The notes beneath the pieces are model-generated. The model worked only from the letters and a program-made list of their open reading frames with translations. It had not been told where the DNA came from and ran no database searches. DNA of 14,377 nt from an uncultured Gemmatimonadota bacterium (GTDB lineage: Bacteria; Gemmatimonadota; Gemmatimonadetes; Gemmatimonadales; Gemmatimonadaceae). Below are positions 6,371 to 13,295 of the stretch, piece after piece. The translations under genes were made by a program, and so were the position numbers. The DNA lies in NCBI GenBank assembly GCA_946480295.1, contig CAMLIT010000110.1:1-14377 (forward strand). The letters are read 5' to 3'. Every line of letters begins with the position of its first letter. Within the stretch, counting starts at the first letter, position 1.

Positions 6371-6612
6371 TCGTCCACCTCCAGGTAGCTCACCCGCAGC
6401 ACGTCGCCCGGCTGACGACAGAGCAGCGGCCGCGCGCCGGTGAAGGGCGGCTGCGCGAGCATCGCGTCGAGACAGAACTCCAGGTTCGCCGGCTCGAGCC
6501 CGCAGTCATCGCCGATGTCCACGGCGACGGTGACGAGCCCGCCGAGCTGCGCCGGCGTCAGCTTCTCCTCGACGAGGCGGCAGATCTCGAGCGCCACGCT
6601 CATCTCATGCAT
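6367..6612 (-). CDS. hypA: HypA-like nickel metallochaperone lacking the zinc-binding domain
   Basis: An 81-aa protein beginning MHEMSVALEICRLVEEKL. The MHE start holds the N-terminal amine, H2 and E3 of the HypA nickel site. Family members are about 110-120 aa and carry two CxxC pairs in a zinc loop between the central strands and the final strand. Here the chain goes from ANLEFCLDAML (about 42-52) through PPFTGARPLLCRQPGD straight to the closing strand LRVSYLEVDE (72-81), so the loop is missing. The four cysteines (C11, C37, C47, C65) form no CxxC pair. The frame is intact and coupled on both sides (8-base overlap with the protease gene, 4-base with hypB), so this looks like a clean internal deletion in a maintained gene. 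Identity as HypA rests on the N-terminus, the last strand and its place before hypB. Normal nickel transfer is not assured. Confidence 0.85.
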   Translation of the reverse strand: MHEMSVALEICRLVEEKLTPAQLGGLVTVAVDIGDDCGLEPANLEFCLDAMLAQPPFTGARPLLCRQPGDVLRVSYLEVDE

Positions 6613-7105
6613 CGACGTGCCAGCGCTGCGGCCGACACTCGTGGCCCCACGCGCGGAGCTGCTCGACGGCGAGGGCCACGAGGTGATCGAGCTTGCCTTC
6701 CACGCGGGCCGACAGCGGCTCCCCGAACTCGACGCGCTCGGGCTGCAGCCCGAGCGCGACGGTGTCGGACGGCAGCCGACCGCGCAGCTCCGCCAGCGCC
6801 AGCACCTCCCGCATGTCGATCTGGTGCGGGGAGAGCTTCGTCTGGAACATCCGCGGGATGTCCTCGCGGGCGAGCACGACCTCGGTGCCGGGCGGCATCC
6901 CGACGGCGATGGCGTCGAGGAGGAGGAGATGCCGCGCGTCCTCGATGACGGGGAGCAGGTTCATCCCCCAGGTGCCGCCGTCCACCAGCTCGACCGCCTC
7001 GGGCAGCGACCATTCGTCACGCAGCCGCTCGAGGGCGGCGAGGCCGGTGCCGTCGTCGCCCATGAGCGGATTGCCGAGCCCCAGCACCACCGTGGCGCTA
7101 GCCAT
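6605..7105 (-). CDS. Hydrogenase maturation endopeptidase (HyaD/HupD family)
   Basis: A 166-aa protein of the usual size. It cuts the C-terminal extension from the large-subunit precursor after nickel insertion, so that the subunit can fold shut and join the small subunit. The N-terminal GLGNPLMGDDGTG (9-21) is the family signature. The likely metal ligands are D18, D64 (LLLDAI) and H94 (SPHQIDM), matching the Glu/Asp/His triad of E. coli HybD with Asp in place of Glu at the first position. ATG 7105 is preceded by AGGAGGAG about 7 bases upstream. It overlaps the cytochrome b gene and hypA by 8 bases each. Its predicted target is the large subunit in this operon, which keeps a cleavable 15-residue tail. 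Confidence 0.95.
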   Translation of the reverse strand: MASATVVLGLGNPLMGDDGTGLAALERLRDEWSLPEAVELVDGGTWGMNLLPVIEDARHLLLLDAIAVGMPPGTEVVLAREDIPRMFQTKLSPHQIDMREVLALAELRGRLPSDTVALGLQPERVEFGEPLSARVEGKLDHLVALAVEQLRAWGHECRPQRWHVDA

Positions 7106-7868
7106 CCACGTACTCCTCCTCCACCGGCACGAAGCGCCCGCCGCTGATCATGGACGACATCGTGCCGCTCCGGTCGAGCAGGTCGGCGCGCACGGCGAGG
7201 TACACGTGGAAGATCACGAAGAGCGGGAAGTACCACATCGCCACGTGATGGATCGAGCGGACCATCTGCATGCCGCCGAAGAACGGCGCCAACCACTCGA
7301 AGCTCCGCGCCACCACCGTCCCCGGCATCGCCTGCCCGAAGAGCACGAAGCCGGTGACGACGAGGACGAGCGCGACGAGGTAGGTGAAGGTGTAGAAGAG
7401 CTGCTGGAGCGGGTTGTGCCCCAGGTAGTGCGGCGCGCGCTCGGGGTGGATCATCAGGTAGTAGCGCACCATCCGCCACAGGTTCACCCAGTCGCGCTTG
7501 CGCACCGGGAAGAGCGACGCGAAGCGCTCGAAGCGGTTGCCGACGACGAGCCAGTAGGCGCGCACGACGGCGGTCGCCACGAGCACGCCGCCGGCGAGGA
7601 AGTGGACGAGCCGGACCCACTGCACCATGTACGTCGTCGTGGGCGAGCCCGCCGTGAACAGCGGGCGGCCGATGTAGAAGCCGGTGATGAACAGGAGCGC
7701 GATGCATGCCACGGCCATCCAGTGCATCGCCCGGATGGGCAGGTGCCACAGGTACACCCAGCGATGGTCGCCGGTGGGCGCCGGGAGCTCGTGCTCGAAG
7801 GTGTCGAGGACCCGCCGATCGGGATTGCGCCAATGCGGCTCGTCGTCCTCGATGAGCGGAGTAGTCAT
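7098..7868 (-). CDS. HyaC/HupC-type cytochrome b subunit of [NiFe]-hydrogenase
   Basis: A 256-aa inner-membrane dihaem cytochrome b that takes electrons from the small subunit and reduces quinone. Four membrane segments are visible, at about 48-66, 84-108, 155-178 and 207-227. Candidate haem ligands are H42 and H49 (LWHLPIRAMHW), H89 (RLVHFLAGG), H207/H208 (SIHHVAMW) and H221 (FHVYLAV), which follow the family pattern. The N-terminal 35 residues, before the first segment, are polar and longer than in E. coli HyaC. ATG 7868 overlaps the large-subunit stop as ATGA, with GGAGGT 9 bases upstream. The position right after the large subunit is the standard order for group 1 membrane-bound uptake hydrogenases. 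Confidence 0.95.
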   Translation of the reverse strand: MTTPLIEDDEPHWRNPDRRVLDTFEHELPAPTGDHRWVYLWHLPIRAMHWMAVACIALLFITGFYIGRPLFTAGSPTTTYMVQWVRLVHFLAGGVLVATAVVRAYWLVVGNRFERFASLFPVRKRDWVNLWRMVRYYLMIHPERAPHYLGHNPLQQLFYTFTYLVALVLVVTGFVLFGQAMPGTVVARSFEWLAPFFGGMQMVRSIHHVAMWYFPLFVIFHVYLAVRADLLDRSGTMSSMISGGRFVPVEEEYVDG

Positions 7869-9580
7869 TGCACCGTGACCTCCACGATCTGCTTGCCCTC
7901 GGCGTCGAGCACGTGCACGCCGCAGGCGATGCACGGATCGAACGAGTGGATCGTGCGCAGGATCTCGATCGGGCGCGCCGGGTCCGCGAGCGGGTGGTTG
8001 TCGACGAGCGCCGCCTCGTACGGCCCGAGCTGCCCCTGCTTGTCGCGCGGCGAGCAGTTCCACGTGCTCGGCACGACGCACTGGTAGTGCGTGATCTTGC
8101 CGTCCTCGATCTGCACCCAGTGGCCGAGCGTGCCACGCGGCGCGTCGAGGATACCGTAGCCCTTCGCGGTCTTCGGCCAGGTCGACGGCTCCCACTTGCT
8201 CGGCTCGAAGGTGGTCGTGTCCCCCGCGCGGATGCGGCCCACCAGCTCGTCGTACCAGCCGCCGAGCTTGCGGGCGAGGAGGAGCGTCTCCATCCCGCGC
8301 GCCGCGGTGCGGCCGAGGGTGGAGAAGAGCGCCGTCGGCGGGGCGCCGAGCGTCTTCAGCGTGTCGTTGACGAGCGGCACGACGTCCTTGTGCCCAGAGG
8401 CGTAGGCCACGAGCATGCGCGCCAGCGGACCGACCTCCATCGGCTTGCCGTTGTACCGCGGCGCCTTCATCCAGGTGTACTTGTCCGAATCCTGGAGGAA
8501 GGTCCACGGCGCCGCCGGGCCCGTGTACTTCGGCTTCGTCTCGCCGTCGTACGGATGCAGGCCGGCGTCGTCGCCCTGGGAGTACTCGTACCACGAGCTG
8601 TGGATGTACTCCGCCACCCCCTTCTCGTCGTACGGCAGCACCTTCGAGAGATCCTTGTTCAGGATCACGCCGCGCGGCAGGTAGAGCGAGTCGACGTCGC
8701 GGATGTCGGTCGCCGGGAACTCGCCGCCGCTGAGATAGTTGCCCGTGCCGCCGCCGATCGCCGCCCAGTCCTTGTAGAAGCCGGCGATCGCGACGAGGTC
8801 CGGCCAGTACACCTCCTCCACGAAGCGCTGCGCCTTCACGATCAGGTCGTGGACCTCGGCGAGGCGCGCGCCGTTGATCGTCGCGCGCGAGTCGAGGTTG
8901 ATCGCCGAGGCCATGCCGCCGACGAGGAAGTTCGGGTGTGGGTTCTTCCCGCCGAAGATCGTGTGCAGGCGGATGACGTCGCGCTGCCAATCGAGCGCCT
9001 CGAGGTAGTGCGCGACGGCGAGGAGATTGACCTCGGGGGGAAGCTTGTACGCCGGGTGGCCCCAGTAGCCGTTGGCGAACGGGCCGAGCTGGCCGCTCCC
9101 GACGAAGGTCTTCAGCCGGTTCTGGACCTCGCGGAAGTACGTGGTCGAGTTGTTGGGCCAGGGCGAGAGCGACTGGGCGAGCTTCGACGTCGCCGCGGGA
9201 TCGGCCTGGAGCGCGCTCGTCACGTCGACCCAGTCGAGCGCGTGCAGGTGGTAGAAGTGGATCACGTGGTCCTGCACGAACTGCATCCCGTGGACGAGAT
9301 TGCGGATCGTGTTCGCGTTCGCCGGGATGCGGATGTCGAGCGCATCCTCGACGGCGCGGCAGGAGGCGACGGCGTGGACGACGGTGCAGACGCCGCAGAT
9401 GCGCTGGGTGTAGGCCCAGGCGTCGCGCGGGTCGCGCCCCTCCATGATGATCTCGAGCCCGCGGAACTGGGTGGCGCTCGCCCAGGCGTTGGCGATCCTG
9501 CCGTTCTCCGCCTGGGCCTCGATGCGCAGGTGGCCCTCGATCCGGGTGATGGGATCGACGACGATCCTAGTTCTGGCCAT
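7865..9580 (-). CDS. [NiFe]-hydrogenase group 1 large subunit
   Basis: A 571-aa catalytic subunit that oxidises H2 at a NiFe(CN)2CO centre. The N-terminus VDPITRIEGHLRIE (8-21) is the family opening. Nickel is held by C62 and C65 (RICGVC) and by C550 and C553 (SFDPCIACGVH). After H556 the chain runs another 15 residues (VLDAEGKQIVEVTVQ), the peptide removed by the maturation protease. ATG 9580 is chosen over the in-frame GTG at 9586 because AAGGAGG lies 6 bases before the ATG and directly abuts the GTG. There is no signal peptide; export is expected by piggyback on the Tat signal of the small subunit. It overlaps the small-subunit gene by 14 bases and the cytochrome b gene by 4. Membrane-bound group 1 is clear from the gene order; the exact subgroup is not. 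Confidence 0.98.
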   Translation of the reverse strand: MARTRIVVDPITRIEGHLRIEAQAENGRIANAWASATQFRGLEIIMEGRDPRDAWAYTQRICGVCTVVHAVASCRAVEDALDIRIPANANTIRNLVHGMQFVQDHVIHFYHLHALDWVDVTSALQADPAATSKLAQSLSPWPNNSTTYFREVQNRLKTFVGSGQLGPFANGYWGHPAYKLPPEVNLLAVAHYLEALDWQRDVIRLHTIFGGKNPHPNFLVGGMASAINLDSRATINGARLAEVHDLIVKAQRFVEEVYWPDLVAIAGFYKDWAAIGGGTGNYLSGGEFPATDIRDVDSLYLPRGVILNKDLSKVLPYDEKGVAEYIHSSWYEYSQGDDAGLHPYDGETKPKYTGPAAPWTFLQDSDKYTWMKAPRYNGKPMEVGPLARMLVAYASGHKDVVPLVNDTLKTLGAPPTALFSTLGRTAARGMETLLLARKLGGWYDELVGRIRAGDTTTFEPSKWEPSTWPKTAKGYGILDAPRGTLGHWVQIEDGKITHYQCVVPSTWNCSPRDKQGQLGPYEAALVDNHPLADPARPIEILRTIHSFDPCIACGVHVLDAEGKQIVEVTVQ

Positions 9581-10781
9581 GGCCACCCTCCTTGCTCTCG
9601 ACGTTCGTGGTCACGGGCTCGCGGACCGGTGGTGGTGGATACGCGTTCGGCGGCGGCTGGACGCCGCCGTCGCCGCCGGGGACCGGCGCGTGCGCGCGCC
9701 GCGTGCGGATCTGGTGCAGCCCCGTCATGGCCGCGTGCGCGGCGACGCCGGCGAGCGCCCCCGCGGCGAGCGCGACGCCCACCCGGTCGGCCGTGCTCTC
9801 GACGCCGACGCCGACCACGTTCGGCAGCCGGTGATAGAACGGCGCCATCGTGTCCCAGAAGTACGGCTCCGTGCAGCCGATGCAGGGATGGCCGGCGCCG
9901 ATCGGCCAGCTCGTGCGGGAGTTCCACATGAAGATCGGACAGGGGGAGAAGGTCTCCGGGCCCTTGCAGCCGACCTCGTACAGGCACCAGCCCCGGCGCG
10001 CGCCGTCGTCGTCGAACTGCCTGACGAACTGGCCGGCGTCGTAGTTGGCGCGCCGCGGGCACTGGTCGTGGATCCGGGCGCCGTACGCGAACAGCGGCCG
10101 GCCCTCGCGATCGACGCCCGGCAGGCGGTTGAAGGTGAGGAAGTGGACGATGGTCGCCGTGACCACGTCGCCGATGGGCGGGCAGCCGGCGATGTTCAGG
10201 ACCGGCTTGTCCTTCACGATGTCCCGCACGCCGACGGCGCCGGTGGGATTGGGCTTCGCCGCCTGCACGCTTCCCCAGTGGGCGCAGGCGCCGATGGCGA
10301 TGACGGCGGCGGCGTTCTTCGCGGCCTCCTCGAGGATCGACCGGGCGGTCCGGCCGCCGACCATCGTATAGATGCCGTTCTCCTTGGTCGGCACGGAGCC
10401 GGTGACGACGAGCACGTAGCCGCGCTGCGCGATCGCGTCGGTCAGCGACTTCTCCGCGGCGGCGCCCGCCGGCGCCATGATCGTGTGCTGGTAGTCGAGG
10501 GAGACCAGGTTGAGCACGAGGTCCCCGATCGTGGGATCGCTCGTGCGCAGCACGCTCTCGACGCAGCCCGTGCACTCCTGGAGCTGGAGCCAGACGACGC
10601 TCGGGCGCTTCAGCGTCTCGAGGGCATGCGCGACTTTGGGTACGGCGAGACTGCTGAGGCCGAGCACGGCGGCCATCTGGGAGCAGAAGCCCAGGAAGTC
10701 CCGTCGGCTGACCCCGCGGCTCTCCAGGTACCGACCGAGGGTGTCGTCCTCGGCCCACGCATGGGAATTCGGGGTGAGCAC
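9567..10781 (-). CDS. [NiFe]-hydrogenase group 1 small subunit, Tat-exported, C-terminally anchored
   Basis: A 404-aa subunit carrying three FeS clusters from the active site to cytochrome b. GTG 10781 is chosen because GGAGG lies 9 bases upstream and it puts the Tat motif SRRDFLGFC at residues 25-33, followed by a hydrophobic stretch ending near AHA (51-53). Proximal cluster: C70, C73, C166, C200. Distal cluster: H238, C241, C266, C272. Medial 3Fe-4S: C281, C300, C303. The spacings equal those of HyaA-type subunits. G72 and S171 occupy the places of the two extra cysteines that give O2-tolerant enzymes a 4Fe-3S proximal cluster, so a standard 4Fe-4S cluster is expected. A membrane anchor follows at about 333-356, then an unusual Pro-rich tail to 404. 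First gene of the operon; its promoter must lie in 10782-11072. Confidence 0.97.
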   Translation of the reverse strand: MLTPNSHAWAEDDTLGRYLESRGVSRRDFLGFCSQMAAVLGLSSLAVPKVAHALETLKRPSVVWLQLQECTGCVESVLRTSDPTIGDLVLNLVSLDYQHTIMAPAGAAAEKSLTDAIAQRGYVLVVTGSVPTKENGIYTMVGGRTARSILEEAAKNAAAVIAIGACAHWGSVQAAKPNPTGAVGVRDIVKDKPVLNIAGCPPIGDVVTATIVHFLTFNRLPGVDREGRPLFAYGARIHDQCPRRANYDAGQFVRQFDDDGARRGWCLYEVGCKGPETFSPCPIFMWNSRTSWPIGAGHPCIGCTEPYFWDTMAPFYHRLPNVVGVGVESTADRVGVALAAGALAGVAAHAAMTGLHQIRTRRAHAPVPGGDGGVQPPPNAYPPPPVREPVTTNVESKEGGHGQN

Positions 10782-11072
10782 AGGTACAAGCCTCCGACTG
10801 TGAGCGGTGACGGTGGCGGTGCATCCGGCGCGACCCACGCTGCGGTCGAGGCGGCGTACGGCGTGAGTCGCAGTGCCCGTAACCATTGAGTGGCCTGCCG
10901 CGACCGGGCAGAAGTGAAGTCCTGAAAGTCGCCGCGACGAAGCCCGGACCGGCGGGGTCGGGGAAACGCCGACGACCCTCTCGGCACTCGGCCGATTGAG
11001 CGCCCCGCGATCCGCGCCGATCATCCGGGCGCCCACCAGCTTCTCGTCGACGCTCCCTCTCTCGAGGTCCGT
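10782..11072. promoter_or_regulatory. Divergent intergenic region between the hydrogenase operon and the lipoprotein gene
   Basis: 291 bases with no credible gene separate the GTG of the small subunit from the ATG of the TPR lipoprotein. The region must contain the promoters of both units, because the two flanking genes are the first of their transcripts. Only the ribosome binding sites are clear: GGAGG at 10791-10795 (read on minus) and GAGG at 11064-11067 (read on plus). A weak inverted repeat CTGCC/GGCAG lies near 10900. No sigma-54 -24/-12 element and no strong sigma-70 pair stands out. Confidence 0.6.
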
Positions 11073-11531
11073 ATGTCCGAGCTCTCGCGTGGCGCGCGGC
11101 GCGCGCTGCATCTCGTCCTGGCGACCGGGTTCACGGCCGTCACGCTGGCCACGCTCGCGGCGTGTTCCGTCTCGAAGGAACCCCCGAAGGTCACGCTCGG
11201 CATGGACAGCGCGAACCCGCACGCCGTCGACTCCGCCAACCCGCACGCCGACCGCCTCCCGCCGGCCGCGCGCAAGGCGATCGACCTCGCCAACGCCGAG
11301 TTCCGCGCCGGCAAGTACGACGACGCGCTGCGGGCGTATCGCGAGGCGGCCAAGGCATCCCCGGACAACGCGGCCGCGTTCTTCGGCATCTACATGGTCG
11401 CCCAGAAGCAGGGGAACACGCCGCTCGCCGACAGCGCGCTCAAGGTGATCCAGGCGAACTCCGGTCTCTCCGACAGCGCACTGCGCGACGTCCACGTCAG
11501 CTCGAAGCCCGCGCGGGCGAACAAGAGCTGA
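11073..11531 (+). CDS. TPR-containing lipoprotein, 152 aa
   Basis: The protein opens with a type II signal peptide: basic n-region SRGARR, hydrophobic core LHLVLATGFTAVTLATLAAC, and a lipobox LAAC with C31 as the lipidated residue. Serine at +2 favours the outer membrane in species that follow the E. coli Lol rule. Residues 44-59 hold a doubled DSANPHA motif in a flexible linker. Residues 63-130 form about two tetratricopeptide helical pairs (AIDLANAEFRAGKYDDALRA, then YREAAKASPDNAAAFFGIY), a protein-protein interaction scaffold. ATG 11073 has GAGG 5 bases upstream. It stands alone between a divergent promoter region and its own terminator. The link to hydrogenase is by position only; it could serve envelope assembly or be unrelated. 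No named family is recognised. Confidence 0.8.
   Translation: MSELSRGARRALHLVLATGFTAVTLATLAACSVSKEPPKVTLGMDSANPHAVDSANPHADRLPPAARKAIDLANAEFRAGKYDDALRAYREAAKASPDNAAAFFGIYMVAQKQGNTPLADSALKVIQANSGLSDSALRDVHVSSKPARANKS
11205..11252 (+). repeat. Two 24-bp tandem repeat units in the lipoprotein gene
   Basis: Units 11205-11228 and 11229-11252 encode DSANPHAV and DSANPHAD. The second half of each unit (AACCCGCACGCC) is identical; the first half differs at synonymous third positions and in the Ser codon, so the duplication is not recent or the peptide is under selection. Confidence 0.6.
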
Positions 11532-11580
11532 GCGCGCGCTCGCCGAGCCGCACGGTTCGCACGCTCGGCGCCGATCGTGT

Positions 11581-11613
11581 CACGAAGGCCCCTCGCGGGG
11601 CCTTCCGTGTTTT
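11581..11613 (+). terminator. Intrinsic terminator after the lipoprotein gene
   Basis: AAGGCCCC (11585-11592) pairs with GGGGCCTT (11597-11604) around a TCGC loop. CACG (11581-11584) extends the stem with CGTG after a one-base bulge, and TTTT follows (11610-11613). It lies 50 bases after the stop codon. Confidence 0.85.
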
Positions 11614-11867
11614 CGCGGCGACATCGGCGTTCCAGGGCGCCCTCGCCCGTGCGGCGCGCCCCTGTCGGCCCCGCGCCGACGACGGTCGGCCCGCGATCCC
11701 CTACAGGACAGGCAAACGTTGTCTGATGGCGGCTCCAGGCCGGCCACCGCTATGTACGCCGTACGACGATGCGGCGGGCGCCGTCATGGCGCCGACTCGC
11801 GACAGGCGGTGGTGTTCGCGCCGGCCGCGACCGCCGCGCTACCCTGCCACCTGGCGGACGGGTGACC
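11614..11867. promoter_or_regulatory. Leader region of the multiheme cytochrome operon
   Basis: Together with the terminator this makes a gap of over 300 bases without a gene. After the terminator the stretch must hold the promoter of the cytochrome operon. It contains small palindromes (GTACGCCGTAC near 11756-11766 and GGCGCC-gtcat-GGCGCC near 11780-11796), but no clear -35/-10 pair. An in-frame open stretch from 11769 is Arg-rich, has no ribosome site and is not considered coding. Confidence 0.4.
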
Positions 11868-13295
11868 GTGAGACGATCCACTCCGCGAGCACGCGCGACC
11901 GACGCCGTTCGCACGGTGGTCCTCGCGCCGCTCGCCCTCATCTTCGCCGCGCTCGCGACGGCCGCGCCCCTCGGGGCGCAGGGCCCGCGCCCGCCCGCGG
12001 CGCCCAGCGTGGTGCAGTGCCAGAAGTGTCACGCCAATCGCGAGTTCCTCGTGGGCAAGGCGCGCACGGTCCGCGGCGACTCCGCGCTCTACGTCCCCGA
12101 CTCGCTCCTCCGCGACTCGCGCCACGCGAAGCTGAGCTGCGCGGACTGCCACCCCGGCTACGGCAACGGCTATCCGCACAACACGAGCGCGGTGGCGGTG
12201 CCGTGCCAGAAGTGCCACGAGCAGGAAGGCGCCAACTGGGCCGCCTCGATCCACGCCACGAATGCGAAGACGATCGGCGACGCACCGAGCTGCATCCGCT
12301 GCCACGGCCAGCACCACGTGCTCGGCGCGGAGGATCCGCGGTCGGCGACGTACGCGCTCAACGTCGCCAAGCTGTGCGGGAGCTGCCACGGCGACCGGCG
12401 CATCGTCGGCACCTACTTCAAGGCGGCGAAGGACGCGCAGGCGCGGACGGCGGTGGCGGAGTACTACAAGACGGTGCACGGCACGGCGGCGACGAAGGCG
12501 GGCCTCGTGGTCTCGGCGACGTGCAACGACTGCCACGGCTCCCACCTCGTGCTGCCGAGCGACTCGGCGCAGTCCACGCTCAACCGGACGAACGTCGCCG
12601 AGACGTGCGGCGCGTGCCATGCCGGCGTGCTCGCGACCTTCGACTCGTCGTCGCACGGCCAGGCGCTGGCGTCGGGGAAGAAGACGTCGACCGGCCACGC
12701 CGCCCCGGTATGCATCGACTGCCACCGTGGCCACCAGATCGTCGCGGCGAGCGACTCGCTCTGGTTCCGCGGCGTCGTGAGCGAGTGCGGCTCGTGCCAC
12801 GAGCGGCTGTACGAGACGTACTTCGAGACCTACCACGGGCAGGTGACGCAGCTCGGGTTCGGGCTCACGGCGAAGTGCAGCGACTGTCACACGGCGCACG
12901 CGATGCTGCCGCCCACCGATGCCCGCTCCTCGGTGAACGCGACGAACCTCGTCGCGACGTGCGGCAAGTGCCATCCGGGCGCGAACGCGAAGTTCGTGCA
13001 ATACCTGCCGCATGGCGACCCGCAGAACCGCGCGAAGTACCCGGGGCTCTTCTGGGTGTGGTTGTTCATGACGTCGCTGCTCGTCGGCGTGTTCTCGTTC
13101 TTCGGCGCACACACGCTGCTCTGGCTGATGCGCCTGACGATCGATCGCCTGCGCGGCGGCGCGGCGGCGAAGCCCCCGGCGGAAGCGCCCGCGGGCGAGC
13201 AGGCGGCGCCGTCCCCCGCGGTTCGCGCGCCGGACACTGTCACCGTCGATTCCGGGCGCGAGCCCGTCGGGTCCGCGACCCGGGAGGAGCAATGA
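11868..13295 (+). CDS. Undecaheme (11 x CXXCH) membrane-anchored cytochrome c
   Basis: Eleven CXXCH sites are visible, starting at residues C51, C91, C113, C142, C170, C219, C247, C282, C307, C337 and C365. The N-terminus is a secretion signal (basic n-region, hydrophobic TVVLAPLALIFAALATAAPL, cleavage near GAQG 36-39), so the haem part is periplasmic. A C-terminal membrane helix (about 395-420) anchors it, followed by a Pro/Ala-rich tail. Extra His residues in SIHA (129), TVHG (204), SSHG (263), TYHG (323) and LPHG (382) are likely distal haem ligands. Segments 202-264 and 322-383 are alike, pointing to internal duplication. The start is either GTG 11868 or GTG 11862, neither with a strong site. 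The stop overlaps the next gene by 4 bases. Probably moves electrons between the cytochrome b and periplasmic partners; the terminal partner is unknown. Confidence 0.92.
   Translation: MRRSTPRARATDAVRTVVLAPLALIFAALATAAPLGAQGPRPPAAPSVVQCQKCHANREFLVGKARTVRGDSALYVPDSLLRDSRHAKLSCADCHPGYGNGYPHNTSAVAVPCQKCHEQEGANWAASIHATNAKTIGDAPSCIRCHGQHHVLGAEDPRSATYALNVAKLCGSCHGDRRIVGTYFKAAKDAQARTAVAEYYKTVHGTAATKAGLVVSATCNDCHGSHLVLPSDSAQSTLNRTNVAETCGACHAGVLATFDSSSHGQALASGKKTSTGHAAPVCIDCHRGHQIVAASDSLWFRGVVSECGSCHERLYETYFETYHGQVTQLGFGLTAKCSDCHTAHAMLPPTDARSSVNATNLVATCGKCHPGANAKFVQYLPHGDPQNRAKYPGLFWVWLFMTSLLVGVFSFFGAHTLLWLMRLTIDRLRGGAAAKPPAEAPAGEQAAPSPAVRAPDTVTVDSGREPVGSATREEQ

Noticed and set aside
7868..9931. Plus-strand open frame of 687 codons opposite the hydrogenase large subunit
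   Set aside because: Antisense shadow with biased composition and no domain; the minus-strand product is unmistakable.
10996..11024. TTGAGC, 17 bases, GATCAT as a sigma-70 promoter for the lipoprotein gene
   Set aside because: Only 4 of 6 matches in each box; with no transcription data this is within chance for a region of this length.
10782..11072. Sigma-54 type -24/-12 element for the hydrogenase operon
   Set aside because: Looked for the TGGCAC/TTGC pattern on the minus strand because some hydrogenase operons use it; no adequate match seen.
10782..11495. Extension of the small-subunit frame far upstream of 10781
   Set aside because: It would bury the Tat signal inside the protein and cover the lipoprotein gene on the other strand; GTG 10781 has a ribosome site and places the twin-arginine motif correctly.
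11756..11796. Short palindromes GTACGCCGTAC and GGCGCC-N5-GGCGCC as operators
   Set aside because: Short perfect palindromes are frequent in DNA this GC-rich and nothing else ties them to a regulator.
11162..13291. Upstream in-frame extension of the cytochrome b gene through the whole cytochrome c gene
   Set aside because: It reads as Arg/Ala-rich noise in another frame of the cytochrome c gene; ATG 13292 has a strong ribosome site and the standard overlap.
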